Assembly (NCBI RefSeq): GCF_018860805.1
Contig: NZ_JAHKQR010000012.1
Span: 1-64,000 of the forward strand
Reading direction: 5' to 3'
Length of the DNA: 64,000 nucleotides
DNA from: Aestuariibacter sp. A3R04
GTDB taxonomy: Bacteria > Pseudomonadota > Gammaproteobacteria > Enterobacterales > Alteromonadaceae
A program made the translations under genes and the position numbers. The notes below the pieces were generated by a model. The model made no database searches. It worked only from the letters and a program-made list of their open reading frames with translations, and was not told where the DNA came from. Positions 1 to 9,159 of this stretch are shown here, one piece after another (position 1 is the stretch's first letter; every line of letters starts with the position of its first letter).

Positions 1-10
1 CGGGACGCGC

Positions 11-38
11 ATTCTACGCGCTTCGTTTTCAGTGTCAA
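11..38 (-). promoter_or_regulatory. Stable-RNA type promoter P1, directed out of the window
   Basis: On the minus strand a perfect -35 TTGACA (33-38) is followed after 16 bases by TAGAAT (11-16) and then a GC-rich discriminator, GCGCGTCCCG. A 16-base spacer with a GC discriminator is typical of stringently controlled rRNA and tRNA promoters. The transcript would leave the window on the left, so the RNA itself is not visible. Confidence 0.7.
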
Positions 39-163
39 CAACTTTTTGAAATTTTATTTCGAAGCGTTGTTAGCGCTAAAAACTTGCTATAACAATTGTT
101 TGAAACATCTGTTATAACTACTTCTTCGTATCCCGTTTGACGTTCCCCGTCGAAGTGGTGCGC

Positions 164-191
164 ATTGTATGGATTTCTAAAAGAACGTCAA
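164..191 (-). promoter_or_regulatory. Stable-RNA type promoter P2, tandem with P1
   Basis: On the minus strand TTGACG (186-191), a 16-base spacer and TACAAT (164-169) are followed by GCGCACC. This is the same architecture as the promoter 150 bases further on, so the two look like tandem P1/P2 promoters of an rRNA or tRNA operon to the left. The DNA between and upstream is AT-rich, as expected for UP elements and Fis sites, though I cannot identify individual sites. Confidence 0.65.
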
Positions 192-352
192 CACTTATAA
201 TTAAAATAATTGCGTTTATTGATTCAAGTGGTTACTTTACGAACTAACAATACAAATTTTGTACAATTTGAACTAATTGTGTATTCGTTTGTTCATATAA
301 AGTATTCATAATGATGAATCTGATAAACCTAAAACAATTAAAGGGGGAGCAG

Positions 353-1117
353 ATGTCTCCTAAAAACAGTTTGCGGATATTAGCGGTAGCAATGTGTTTC
401 CCTGCATTGAGTTTTGCCTCGCCGGTAAAAGAGGAAAAACCGGTTGACGAGTTTCAGGTTAAATTCCTGAAACGGCAGGTTGATCAAAACATGTCTATTG
501 GCCGTGCTATTCGCTCTATCGCCAGTCATTATCCTCAGGATGTGGTGTCCATCGTAGACATTGCGCTCGATACCTACCCTGATAAGTACCGCGAAATTAT
601 TTTTGCTGCCATTTCTGCACAACCTGCTTCAACAGAAGATATTGTGAGAATGGCAATTGAGAAAGATGTATCTTCATGCCCTAACATTGTTCAGTTGGCC
701 ATTCAAGCTGAGCCCAGTTATGTCGACTTTGTGGTTCAGGCTGCAGCCCTTGCTACACCAGATGAACTAGATGAAATTGTGCGTATAGCCGTGCAGACCG
801 AGCCTGACTCAGCTGACCGTATTGTGCAAACGCTGTCTAGAGAACACCCAAACAAAGTAATTGAGATCTTAACAACTGCGTTGGATACCGTGCCCTATGT
901 CGGGGAATATGTGGTCGACGCACTGTTAGCCGTATTCCCGGCACAAAGCGATGAAGTGATTACAACAGCGTTAAAAGAAACTTCATCAGAAAAAGAACAG
1001 GCCATGCGAATTCTCGAAACTGCACAAAGTTACGGCGTGACAGATGACAAACTTGAACAATACGGTACGTCAGCTGGATTAACAAAGGCGCAAATTGCCC
1101 AGGTTATTGACAACTAA
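353..1117 (+). CDS. Exported protein of twelve tandem 15-residue helical repeats
   Basis: The function is unknown. I chose ATG 353 because AAGGGGGAG (341-349) sits just in front of it and a clean signal peptide follows; an ATG at 311 has no such site. The 254-residue product has a signal peptide (about 1-22, ending SFA) and a linker, then residues 52-231 divide into twelve consecutive 15-residue units. The pattern is [IV][IV]xxA[ILV]xxxP, for example IVDIALDTYPDKYRE and IVRIAVQTEPDSADR. This predicts a short alpha-solenoid in the periplasm, probably a binding scaffold. The C-terminal 23 residues lie outside the repeat. The stop overlaps that of the convergent diguanylate cyclase gene by 4 bases. 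No enzyme motif is visible. Confidence 0.8.
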   Translation: MSPKNSLRILAVAMCFPALSFASPVKEEKPVDEFQVKFLKRQVDQNMSIGRAIRSIASHYPQDVVSIVDIALDTYPDKYREIIFAAISAQPASTEDIVRMAIEKDVSSCPNIVQLAIQAEPSYVDFVVQAAALATPDELDEIVRIAVQTEPDSADRIVQTLSREHPNKVIEILTTALDTVPYVGEYVVDALLAVFPAQSDEVITTALKETSSEKEQAMRILETAQSYGVTDDKLEQYGTSAGLTKAQIAQVIDN

Positions 1118-2166
1118 ACGGCAATTTCTACTTTATTCCTCCCTTTCTCTTTTGCTAAATAGAGCGCGGCGTCAGCCCGTTCTATCGTCGCAGTTAGCGT
1201 TTCCTCTTTGTAGCATGCAGTTACCCCCGCACTTATGGTGATTGCTACACCTTCGATAGGCTCGCACGCAATTTTTTTACGCCACCGTTCAACCAAAACA
1301 TACGCGCTGTCTATAGACGTAAATGGCAATAAGGCGACAAACTCTTCCCCACCCCATCTTGCCAGTACATCAGAATGTCGGATATCTGCAAGAATCATAT
1401 CACCAAAACCCTTTAGTACTTTGTCGCCCACATTGTGTCCATACTTGTCATTAACGGTTTTAAAATGGTCAATATCAAGAATGACAAGAGCGCATACTTC
1501 ATGACGGTGAAGCTTCATCATGTCTTCGAATGCTGATTCAAACTTGCTTCGGTTGTACAAACCGGTGAGCTGATCAGTCAGCGCAAGTAGCGATAACCTA
1601 TTTTGCTGGATCTGAATTTGACGATTTGCAGACTCTCGCGTGCGCTCGTAGAGCCTGAAAATGAGTATGTGCACCACGGCAATTTCCGCAATATTCATCA
1701 GTGATTTGTATGAAAAAATATGAACTGCTTGCTGCGCATACTGATGCCAGCCCAAATAGCCCGTTAGGCAGAAAATATACACTGAGAAAATTGTGCCGCC
1801 GCGCCGCCCCAATAAAAAGAATGTTAGCGGTGGAAGGGTCGTTGCCCACAGCATAGAATAGTGTAACCCCTGACTGACAATTAAATAGGCAGATAACAAA
1901 AGGGTTACAAAGATCGAAAGGGCCCAGGTGCACAGGCGAACGTTACCCGATTTTCGGAACCAAACGTACAGCACAGCGGGTATGATTACGCCAATCAGGT
2001 CAATAAACGCAACAGTTTTATTGTCCAGCAAAAACCAGTTAACACAGAAGAGGATGCCAAATGTAACGACAATAAGTAAAAGCGCCTGAAAAATCAGTCT
2101 TGCGCGCCAATAGTCCCGGTCATGAACCTCGTAATCTGAAAAGTTTTTAAAGAAATTGAACCTCAT
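1114..2166 (-). CDS. Membrane-bound diguanylate cyclase (GGDEF domain)
   Basis: It is predicted to make cyclic di-GMP from two GTP and so to influence biofilm or motility choices. The first 175 residues hold about six hydrophobic membrane segments with no recognisable sensor domain. A short linker leads into a GGDEF domain (about 190-350) beginning at DQLTGLYNR. The active-site motif is GGEEF (272-276), and the inhibitory site RHSD (263-266) lies exactly five residues before it, so product inhibition is likely. I chose the ATG at 2166 (350 residues) over an ATG at 2235, which has no ribosome site and would add a cysteine-rich extension. There is no EAL domain. The signal it senses is unknown. 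Confidence 0.88.
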   Translation of the reverse strand: MRFNFFKNFSDYEVHDRDYWRARLIFQALLLIVVTFGILFCVNWFLLDNKTVAFIDLIGVIIPAVLYVWFRKSGNVRLCTWALSIFVTLLLSAYLIVSQGLHYSMLWATTLPPLTFFLLGRRGGTIFSVYIFCLTGYLGWHQYAQQAVHIFSYKSLMNIAEIAVVHILIFRLYERTRESANRQIQIQQNRLSLLALTDQLTGLYNRSKFESAFEDMMKLHRHEVCALVILDIDHFKTVNDKYGHNVGDKVLKGFGDMILADIRHSDVLARWGGEEFVALLPFTSIDSAYVLVERWRKKIACEPIEGVAITISAGVTACYKEETLTATIERADAALYLAKEKGRNKVEIAV

Positions 2167-2245
2167 TGTGCACCCTGAGCAGCATGACCTTATAATTGTA
2201 GACCTTTCACAGTATTTCTCTAACTCAGAATTCATTTATTACAAA

Positions 2246-2273
2246 CAAAAAAAAGGCCACTTATGCGATGGCC
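2246..2273 (-). terminator. Rho-independent terminator after ugd
   Basis: On the minus strand GGCCA and TGGCC form a stem around a 9-base loop and are followed by eight T residues. It lies 28 bases beyond the ugd stop and closes the transcript carrying the glycosyltransferase and ugd. Confidence 0.8.
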
Positions 2274-2300
2274 CCTAACTAGCTTGCTAAACGTTGGCAA

Positions 2301-3476
2301 TCAATCTGCGCCAAACAGATCTCGGGTATACACCTTTTCCAAGACATCGGTGATGTCATCGGTAATACGGTTTGCCACAATGACATCAGACATGGCTTTA
2401 AAGGCATCCAGGTCGTTTACTACCCGGGAATTAAAGAACTCCTCCTCCTTTAATACCGGCTCGTATACCACCACTTCGATACCCTTGGCTTTGATGCGCT
2501 TCATGATCCCCTGAATAGCGCTGGCTCGGAAATTATCAGACCCCGTTTTCATAATAAGGCGATACACACCTACAATTTTGGGCTTGCGGTTAATGATAGA
2601 ATCGGCGATGAAATCTTTACGGGTGCGGTTGGCGTCTACAATGGCCTGAATCATATTATTTGGCACATTACTGTAGTTTGCCAGTAATTGTTTAGTATCT
2701 TTAGGCAAGCAATAACCGCCATAACCAAAGCTCGGGTTGTTATAGTGTTTGCCAATGCGCGGGTCTAAGCCAACGCCTTCAATAATTTGTTTGGTGTTTA
2801 AACCATGCGCTTCCGCGTAGCTGTCAAGCTCGTTGAAGTACGCCACGCGCATAGCCAGGTAGGTGTTAGCAAACAACTTAATCGCTTCTGCTTCGGTACT
2901 GTCGGTAAACAACACATCAATATCTTCTTTGATCGCACCTTGTTGCAGCAATGCCGCGAAGGTTTTGGCGCGCTCACTTTGCTCACCAATAACAATTCTA
3001 CTGGGGTAGAGATTGTCGTATAACGCTTTACCTTCTCGCAGAAACTCAGGGGAAAATATGAGGTTGTCTGTGCCGTGTTCCTGTTTGGCTTGCTGGGTAA
3101 AACCCACCGGTACGGTCGATTTCACCACCATTACGGCATTGGGATTCACCGCCATAACCGACTTGATAACAGCATCGACACTGCCAGTGTTAAAATAATT
3201 TGTTTGCGGATCGTAATCAGTAGGTGTGGCGATTACCACAAAATCTGCATCCTTATACGCTTCTTCTGCAATGAGAGTAGCGCTTAGGTTCAGATTTTTC
3301 CCGCTCAGGTATTGAGATATTTCTTTGTCTTCAATGGGCGATTTTCGCGCGTTCAGCAACTCAACTTTTTCTGGAACAAGATCAACTGCAACCACTTCAT
3401 TATGCTGTGCCAGTAACACCGCGTTTGACAACCCAACGTAACCTGTGCCGGCTACCGCTATTTTCAAATTCTTCAT
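2301..3476 (-). CDS. ugd: UDP-glucose 6-dehydrogenase
   Basis: It oxidises UDP-glucose to UDP-glucuronate with two NAD+, supplying uronic acid for surface polysaccharide. The 391-residue product matches the short bacterial Ugd length. It has an N-terminal Rossmann fold with GTGYVGLS (10-17), the conserved FSPEFLREG segment (141-149), and the catalytic cysteine in GGYCLPKD (Cys256). I start it at 3476, with GGAAG just in front; an ATG four codons upstream is also possible. It lies 37-49 bases downstream of the glycosyltransferase gene, so the two probably share a transcript. Its role here is presumably to feed the glycan cluster on the other side of the rfb genes. Confidence 0.93.
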   Translation of the reverse strand: MKNLKIAVAGTGYVGLSNAVLLAQHNEVVAVDLVPEKVELLNARKSPIEDKEISQYLSGKNLNLSATLIAEEAYKDADFVVIATPTDYDPQTNYFNTGSVDAVIKSVMAVNPNAVMVVKSTVPVGFTQQAKQEHGTDNLIFSPEFLREGKALYDNLYPSRIVIGEQSERAKTFAALLQQGAIKEDIDVLFTDSTEAEAIKLFANTYLAMRVAYFNELDSYAEAHGLNTKQIIEGVGLDPRIGKHYNNPSFGYGGYCLPKDTKQLLANYSNVPNNMIQAIVDANRTRKDFIADSIINRKPKIVGVYRLIMKTGSDNFRASAIQGIMKRIKAKGIEVVVYEPVLKEEEFFNSRVVNDLDAFKAMSDVIVANRITDDITDVLEKVYTRDLFGAD

Positions 3477-3525
3477 AGTTGCTTCCATTTATCTGACTCT
3501 CTCCAACTTAACAATGTAAATTACG

Positions 3526-5247
3526 TTATTTGCGCAATGCTGCAAACTCTTCCTTCGTTTTCACGGAAAAATTTTCCCGTTTTAACGTGAGGTTTGGACT
3601 ATACGCCGGATCATGAGCAATGTAGTGGGCCCAATGCGTCTGCAAATAATCGAGTTCTTTCTTAAACCTCGCCGCTTTTTCCGGCGACAAATCCAGACCT
3701 CGGCTAACCGATTCGTGGTGATAGAGCTCCGCCTCTGCGCAATATACGTTTCTTACACCGCACTCTCTAACCCGCAGGCAAAAATCCACATCGTTAAATG
3801 CCACGGTGAGATCTTTTTCATTCAACCCACCCACCGCGTTAAAAAGTGATTTTTTAACCAACAAACACGCCGCCGTTACCGCAGAGTAATTTTGTGTAGC
3901 AACCAGACGTTTCAAATACCCGGGATGATATCTGGGGAAGTATTTGTGTGCATGCCCTGCACCACCGCCGTACCCCAGTACCACACCTGCGTGCTGCACG
4001 CGATCATCTGAGTAAAGTAACTTGGCCCCAACACAACCCACGTCGTGACGCGAGGCATGGCCCACCATAAAGGTCAACCAGTCGGGTTTTATCACCTCAA
4101 TATCATTGTTAACCAAGCCTACAATGTCACCCTTTGCATGTTGCACGCCAAAATTATTGATGGCAGAGTAATTAAATGGCCCGGGATATTCCAGTACCCG
4201 TATTTTGGGGTGCTCAGTCAACTGCTGAAAATAAGCGATACTTTCTCGCTCATCGGAACCATTATCAATCAGTAATATTTCATAATTTTTATAGGTAGTT
4301 TTTTCCAAAATAGAGTTAATACAGGCTTGTACTAACGCTTTTGCATTTTTGGTGGGAATAATCAACGACACCAAAGGTTCATCCAAAATAGGCCATTGGA
4401 TGTGTTGTATGCCAAATTCTCTGTTGTAGGCGGACACCGCATGCGTATAGTGCTGCAGCACATCGGCGATATCCTCAAGCTCGTCTGCACCGGTCTTATT
4501 ATTTGAACTGCGGTGAAGCAATGTCAAGGGTATATGGGCCACAGGTTTTGCTGTATCTGACAACCACAGTGCACAAGCCATTCCTGCAATGGTCGCGGCT
4601 TTATAGTCTACTTGTTCTAATGCACGCACTGAAAACAGAACGCCAGTAGATATATAGGCTGAAGAAAACTGTAACTCGGGATTCCAGTCTGGAAAAAAAT
4701 GAGGCGATTTCCGATTCCCTTTCTTGTCAAATTTATCGGTATCACAGTAAATCATTGAAGCCTGAGTGTTCCATTTTAGAAACACTGATACCATTTCGGG
4801 CATAATTGTATCGCCGCCATTTATAGCTAAAAGGTAGGTATAACCGCTGACGGCTTTAACAACCTCCCCCAAACTCGCAGCAAGCTCAATTGCGCCGTTT
4901 TGTTTCTCTTTGCCAACAATGTAAATGTGTTTTTTACTAATACCCGCTTTGTTCAGGCTGGCAATGCTTTGTGCAGCTCCGCGTTCACCAACAATCACAA
5001 CTGCAACGCTATTTGTATCTATCCCAGCAACTCCCAGTTGTTCCAGCTGTTTCTGCTGCTGTTTCAGATAATGAGCATACAGTGCCCTGCGTTTCTTTTT
5101 TGATGGGAAGCCATAAAACAAGCCCGAACGCTGTAATGAGCGACTATAAAACTCAGTGAGCTTATGATTGTTTTTAAGTTTACTTTTAACAGATGACGGT
5201 AGCAGGCCAATCGCCCCTTTTACTGTCATCATCGCTAGTTTTTTCAT
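3526..5247 (-). CDS. Two-module family 2 glycosyltransferase
   Basis: This cytoplasmic glycosyltransferase is probably involved in surface glycan assembly; donor and acceptor are unknown. The 573-residue protein has an N-terminal region resembling a partial GT-A fold (about 60-290, with YCDTDKFDKKG and FFPDWNPEL). A full GT2 domain begins at PLVSLIIPTKN (about 293). It holds the nucleotide-binding LLIDNGSDE, the metal-binding LVNNDIEV, and a late FNDVDFCLR typical of the family. Similar two-part enzymes occur in O-antigen and capsule loci. It starts just inside the rfbB terminator, so it needs readthrough or its own promoter. No membrane segment is evident. Confidence 0.85.
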   Translation of the reverse strand: MKKLAMMTVKGAIGLLPSSVKSKLKNNHKLTEFYSRSLQRSGLFYGFPSKKKRRALYAHYLKQQQKQLEQLGVAGIDTNSVAVVIVGERGAAQSIASLNKAGISKKHIYIVGKEKQNGAIELAASLGEVVKAVSGYTYLLAINGGDTIMPEMVSVFLKWNTQASMIYCDTDKFDKKGNRKSPHFFPDWNPELQFSSAYISTGVLFSVRALEQVDYKAATIAGMACALWLSDTAKPVAHIPLTLLHRSSNNKTGADELEDIADVLQHYTHAVSAYNREFGIQHIQWPILDEPLVSLIIPTKNAKALVQACINSILEKTTYKNYEILLIDNGSDERESIAYFQQLTEHPKIRVLEYPGPFNYSAINNFGVQHAKGDIVGLVNNDIEVIKPDWLTFMVGHASRHDVGCVGAKLLYSDDRVQHAGVVLGYGGGAGHAHKYFPRYHPGYLKRLVATQNYSAVTAACLLVKKSLFNAVGGLNEKDLTVAFNDVDFCLRVRECGVRNVYCAEAELYHHESVSRGLDLSPEKAARFKKELDYLQTHWAHYIAHDPAYSPNLTLKRENFSVKTKEEFAALRK

Positions 5248-5272
5248 ACCGGGAATAGCATCCTAAATACCA

Positions 5273-5299
5273 CAAAAAAGGCCGCAAACACGGGCGGCC
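5273..5299 (-). terminator. Rho-independent terminator after rfbB
   Basis: GGCCGC (5280-5285) and GCGGCC (5294-5299) form a perfect 6-base-pair stem, with a run of A residues at 5273-5279 that reads as T on the minus strand. It ends the rfbACDB transcript and lies only about 25 bases before the next minus-strand gene. Confidence 0.8.
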
Positions 5300-5326
5300 T
5301 TTACATCTTATCACGATTGTCGGTAG

Positions 5327-6415
5327 TCAGGCTCTGTTGCCAGTACCCAACCGCTCACCCTGATAACTGCCGTCAAGCACAGCTTTCCACCAGGCCTCAT
5401 TTTGCAGATACCATTCAACAGTTTTGCGAATACCACTTTCGAAGGTTTCCACAGGCGTCCAACCCAGTTCACGTTGTATTTTGCTGGCATCAATGGCGTA
5501 GCGCATGTCGTGGCCTGGGCGATCCTGCACATAGGTAATTTGCTCAGCATAAGACGAACCTTTCGGCTTCACGTCATCTAAAATAGCGCATATGGTTTTC
5601 ACCACTTCAATATTTTGCTTTTCGTTGTGACCACCAATGTTATACGTTTCGCCAATTTTTCCTTCCAGTGCCACCAGCACTAACGCTCGGGCGTGATCTT
5701 CCACATACAACCAGTCTCGAATTTGATTGCCCTTTCCATACACGGGCAATGGTTTATCCGCCAAGGCATTTAAAATAACTAAGGGAATGAGCTTCTCAGG
5801 AAAGTGATACGGCCCATAATTATTCGAACAATTAGTTACCAGCGTGGGCAACTTATAGGTGCGCAACCAGGAGCGTACCAGTTGATCGGAACTGGCTTTA
5901 CTTGCCGAGTAAGGCGAACTTGGTGCATAAGGCGTAGTTTCGGTAAACAAAGGTAATTCAGTACCGGGAGTGACGTCGTCGGGATGGGGTAAATCACCGT
6001 ACACTTCATCTGTAGAGATATGATGAAATTTAAACCCCGCTTTTTTTTCTTCGTTTAACGATGACCAATACGCTCGGGCCTGCTCAAGCAATGTGTACGT
6101 TCCCACCACATTTGTCTGAATAAACTCCCCCGGACCATCAATAGAACGGTCTACGTGTGACTCTGCAGCCAGGTGCATAATAATGTCGGGCTGGTATGTA
6201 TCGAATACGCGCTTTACCTCAACCCCATCACATATATCCACTTTTTCAAAGTGGTAACGTTGACTGTCGGCCACACTGGATAACGATTCTAAGTTACCCG
6301 CGTAAGTCAGCTTATCCAGATTAATTACCGTGTGCTGAGTGTCGTTTATCAAGTGGCGCACTACCGCAGAGCCAATAAAGCCTGCGCCGCCAGTTACTAA
6401 TATGGTTTTGCTCAT
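5327..6415 (-). CDS. rfbB: dTDP-glucose 4,6-dehydratase
   Basis: This is the second step of dTDP-L-rhamnose synthesis: NAD+-dependent conversion of dTDP-glucose to dTDP-4-keto-6-deoxyglucose. The 362-residue protein is an extended short-chain dehydrogenase with TGGAGFIGS near the N-terminus, the catalytic STDEVYGDL segment and YSASK (Tyr and Lys of the active site). All the hallmark motifs are intact and the length is normal for RfbB/RmlB. It is the last gene of the operon rfbA-rfbC-rfbD-rfbB, 15 bases after rfbD, and is followed by a terminator. Confidence 0.96.
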   Translation of the reverse strand: MSKTILVTGGAGFIGSAVVRHLINDTQHTVINLDKLTYAGNLESLSSVADSQRYHFEKVDICDGVEVKRVFDTYQPDIIMHLAAESHVDRSIDGPGEFIQTNVVGTYTLLEQARAYWSSLNEEKKAGFKFHHISTDEVYGDLPHPDDVTPGTELPLFTETTPYAPSSPYSASKASSDQLVRSWLRTYKLPTLVTNCSNNYGPYHFPEKLIPLVILNALADKPLPVYGKGNQIRDWLYVEDHARALVLVALEGKIGETYNIGGHNEKQNIEVVKTICAILDDVKPKGSSYAEQITYVQDRPGHDMRYAIDASKIQRELGWTPVETFESGIRKTVEWYLQNEAWWKAVLDGSYQGERLGTGNRA

Positions 6416-6430
6416 GATGGATACTCTAAT

Positions 6431-7291
6431 TTACGCTTTCAACTCATCCATCATGGCGGACAATTGCTTGCGCCAATGAGTGAGATGCAGTGAAGAAAAA
6501 GTTTCGCGGGTCAGGGTTTTATCTAACACGCTGTAATGTGGCCGTTTCGCAGGCGTAGGGTACTGCGACGACGGAATAGGGTTAACGGGCACAGCATTTT
6601 GAAGTAAACCCTTGTCAATGCCCAGCTCCTGAATGGCCAGGGCAAAGTCATACCAACTGCATACGCCTTCGTCTGTCCAATGGAACACCCCCTTGGTTTT
6701 GGTTTGCGCGGCAAACACACAGGCTTCAGCCAGCCCGCGTGCCCAAGTAGGGGTGCCTACCTGGTCGTCTATGACTCCCAGTTGGGGCTTTTCAGCCATT
6801 AAGCGCAGCATGGTTTTCACGAAATTATTGCCGTGAGAAGAATACACCCAGGCAGTTCTTATCAAACAGCTTGCATCAGGCAATAAAGACAGCAGAGCCT
6901 TTTCTCCGTCAGCTTTAGTTTTGCCGTACACGCCCTGGGGCTGGATATCGTCATTTACAGTGTAGGGCGAACCTTTACACCCATTGAACACGTAATCAGT
7001 TGATACATGCACCAAAAACAAGCCTGCCTGCTTGCAATACGCAGCCAGGTTTTGCACACCGGTAGTGTTGATCAGTGCCGCCGCCGCTTCGTCAGTTTCG
7101 GCTTTATCAACGGCGGTGTACGCTGACGCATTGATAACTGCAGAGGGCTTTATGCCATCGAGCTTTTCTGCCAGTGCTTGAGGCTGGGTAATGTCGATAT
7201 CACCACGGCCCAGGCACACGCCATTGTCGCCCAATATGCGCATAAGTTCGAAAGACAACTGCCCGGATTTTCCAATAACCACAATACTCAT
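6431..7291 (-). CDS. rfbD: dTDP-4-dehydrorhamnose reductase
   Basis: This is the last step of dTDP-L-rhamnose synthesis, NAD(P)H-dependent reduction of the 4-keto group. The 286-residue protein has the nucleotide-binding start VVIGKSGQLS, INASAYTAVDKAE, and STDYVFNG followed by the YGKTKADGE motif that carries the catalytic Tyr and Lys. The length is typical. It lies 8 bases downstream of rfbC and 15 bases before rfbB, so translation is probably coupled within one operon. Confidence 0.95.
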   Translation of the reverse strand: MSIVVIGKSGQLSFELMRILGDNGVCLGRGDIDITQPQALAEKLDGIKPSAVINASAYTAVDKAETDEAAAALINTTGVQNLAAYCKQAGLFLVHVSTDYVFNGCKGSPYTVNDDIQPQGVYGKTKADGEKALLSLLPDASCLIRTAWVYSSHGNNFVKTMLRLMAEKPQLGVIDDQVGTPTWARGLAEACVFAAQTKTKGVFHWTDEGVCSWYDFALAIQELGIDKGLLQNAVPVNPIPSSQYPTPAKRPHYSVLDKTLTRETFSSLHLTHWRKQLSAMMDELKA

Positions 7292-7299
7292 GGCAAACC

Positions 7300-7845
7300 T
7301 CAGAATGTGGGTGCGTTGTCAAAGGCAATACCGTCGGCATCTTTGCCCGACAGTGAGGGCGCTTCACCATTGACTAACGGCCATTGAATACCGATGCCCG
7401 GGTCATCATATTTTACTGACACTTCTGATTCAGGATGGTAGTAATCGGTACATTTGTAAACGAACTCCGCCGATTCACTGGTAACATAAAACCCGTGAGC
7501 AAAGCCAGCGGGCACCCAAAGCTGACGCTTGTTTTCTGCCGACAAATACACACCAACCCATTTCCCAAAAGTGGGAGACGCTTTGCGCATGTCTACGGCG
7601 ACGTCGAACACTTCCCCACTGACCACTCGAACCAGCTTGCCCTGTGTTTGTTTAAGCTGATAGTGAAGACCACGTAAAATACCCTGCTTTGATTTTGAAT
7701 GGTTGTCTTGCACAAATTCAACGTCGGCACATGCTTGTTTAAACCAATCGGTGCGGAAGGTTTCCATAAAAAAGCCGCGTTCATCACCAAATACTTTTGG
7801 TTCGATAATTTTGACATCGGGGATGTCGGTTTTAATAACCTGCAT
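7300..7845 (-). CDS. rfbC: dTDP-4-dehydrorhamnose 3,5-epimerase
   Basis: This cupin-fold enzyme epimerises C3 and C5 of dTDP-4-keto-6-deoxyglucose, the third step to dTDP-L-rhamnose. The 181-residue protein shows the family signatures KVFGDERGFFMET, FVQDNHSKS, ILRGLHYQ (catalytic His), and WVPAGFAHGFYV. The C-terminal half includes KCTDYYHPESE. It is a full-length single-domain protein. It follows rfbA after 71 bases and precedes rfbD by 8. Confidence 0.95.
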   Translation of the reverse strand: MQVIKTDIPDVKIIEPKVFGDERGFFMETFRTDWFKQACADVEFVQDNHSKSKQGILRGLHYQLKQTQGKLVRVVSGEVFDVAVDMRKASPTFGKWVGVYLSAENKRQLWVPAGFAHGFYVTSESAEFVYKCTDYYHPESEVSVKYDDPGIGIQWPLVNGEAPSLSGKDADGIAFDNAPTF

Positions 7846-7916
7846 AAAATTCTTTTCGTCTGTTAATTAACAATACTGGCTGGTGCGTGAAACGAAACCA
7901 CATGGTGTGGCGTTGA

Positions 7917-8795
7917 CTATTTCACCCTGTCATTGACGACTTTCAACAGGTAGTCACCATAGCCGCTTTTCTTCAGTGGCATAGCCAACTTTTCAAGCTG
8001 TGCTGCATCAATGTAGCCCATTCGAAATGCCACTTCTTCAGGGCAGCAGATTTTTAACCCCTGACGTTTCTCAATGGCTGCCACAAAATTGGCTGCGTCC
8101 AGCAGAGAATCAAGGGTACCGGTATCGAGCCAGGCCGAGCCTCGGCCCATCAGTTCAACCTTTAAACTACCGTCTTGCAGATACAGGTTGTTCAGGTCGG
8201 TAATTTCCAATTCACCTCGATGAGAAGGTTTCACTTGTTTGGCAAAATCTACCACCCGATTATCGTAATAATACAAACCGGTCACTGCGTAATTAGATTT
8301 GGGTTCAACGGGTTTTTCTTCGATAGACAAGGCGTTCCAATCGGAGTCGAAGTCAACCACACCATAACGCTCCGGGTCAGTGACGTGGTAGCCGAAAACA
8401 GTTGCGCCTTTTTCCTGACCATAGGCATTTTTTAGTGACAGACGCAAATCGTGGCCGTAGTAAATGTTGTCGCCAAGAATAAGGGTACATGCATCGCTCC
8501 CTATGAAGGCTTCTCCAATAAGAAAAGCCTGAGCCAGACCATCTGGTGAAGGTTGAACCGCGTATTGCACATTAATGCCCAGTTCACTGCCGTCGCCAAT
8601 TAAGGCTGTAAAACGAGCCTGCTCTTCCGGTGTGGTAATAATGAGGATGTCACGTATGCCCGACATCATCAGCGTAGCCAACGGATAATAAATCATGGGC
8701 TTGTCGTAAACCGGCATTAGCTGCTTGCTTACAACCCTGGTAAGTGGGTGAAGACGCGTGCCCGATCCACCGGCTAGTATTATTCCTTTTCTCAT
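7917..8795 (-). CDS. rfbA: Glucose-1-phosphate thymidylyltransferase
   Basis: This is the first step of dTDP-L-rhamnose synthesis: dTTP plus glucose-1-phosphate gives dTDP-glucose. The 292-residue protein begins with the nucleotidyltransferase signature [17 protein letters not shown] and continues with [18 protein letters not shown]. Substrate-site motifs include [10 protein letters not shown] and [11 protein letters not shown]. Length and motifs are standard. It is the promoter-proximal gene of the minus-strand rfb operon and is divergent from the glycan cluster, with 364 bases between the two start codons. Confidence 0.96.
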   Translation of the reverse strand: MRKGIILAGGSGTRLHPLTRVVSKQLMPVYDKPMIYYPLATLMMSGIRDILIITTPEEQARFTALIGDGSELGINVQYAVQPSPDGLAQAFLIGEAFIGSDACTLILGDNIYYGHDLRLSLKNAYGQEKGATVFGYHVTDPERYGVVDFDSDWNALSIEEKPVEPKSNYAVTGLYYYDNRVVDFAKQVKPSHRGELEITDLNNLYLQDGSLKVELMGRGSAWLDTGTLDSLLDAANFVAAIEKRQGLKICCPEEVAFRMGYIDAAQLEKLAMPLKKSGYGDYLLKVVNDRVK

Positions 8796-9159
8796 ACTTT
8801 TATACTCAATAACAACTGACGATGCAGTAACATTCGTGAATACCCTTTCACCATTTAATTTGATGAAAACGAAATAGTAATATGAATACTATCAAATACC
8901 ACGTACCCCGCGCCATCGCGAAATTAATAAGTACGGATATCAACTGAACCGCAGAGCAAACACGTTTGCTCAGGCAGCCCAACACGAGGCTTTGGAAACC
9001 ACAAACGCTTTTCTCAAACTCGCCCTGCTAACGTTAGACTTGGGTTTCGCAGCTATGTTAAGCTTCCGCAACGTATACCACCCGATGTTTGTTTTATCGC
9101 TGCAACGGTAAGCTGACACACACTGTTAAGAAACACCCGTGCCCTTTATCCATAAAATA
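8796..9159. promoter_or_regulatory. Divergent control region between rfbA and the glycan cluster
   Basis: This 364-base region must hold promoters in both directions, but no strong -35/-10 pair stands out. It holds two symmetric elements: ATAGTA-N7-TACTAT (8874-8892) and the better one at 8954-8971, listed separately. I found no JUMPstart/ops element (GGCGGTAG), so RfaH control of the cluster is not indicated here. Confidence 0.45.
8954..8971. promoter_or_regulatory. Candidate operator, 8-base arms
   Basis: GAGCAAAC, two central bases AC, then GTTTGCTC form a perfect 8-base inverted repeat. The half-site CAAAC/GTTTG resembles LacI/PurR-type operators but has two extra central bases. It is placed between the two divergent sugar operons, where one repressor could serve both. 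The binding protein is not identifiable from this window. Confidence 0.5.

Noticed and set aside
8874-8892. ATAGTA-N7-TACTAT inverted repeat as a separate operator
   Set aside because: The arms are short and made of common AT-rich bases; it is noted only within the control region.
8796-9159. JUMPstart/ops element for RfaH before the glycan cluster
   Set aside because: I looked for GGCGGTAG and flanking JUMPstart bases on both strands and found none.
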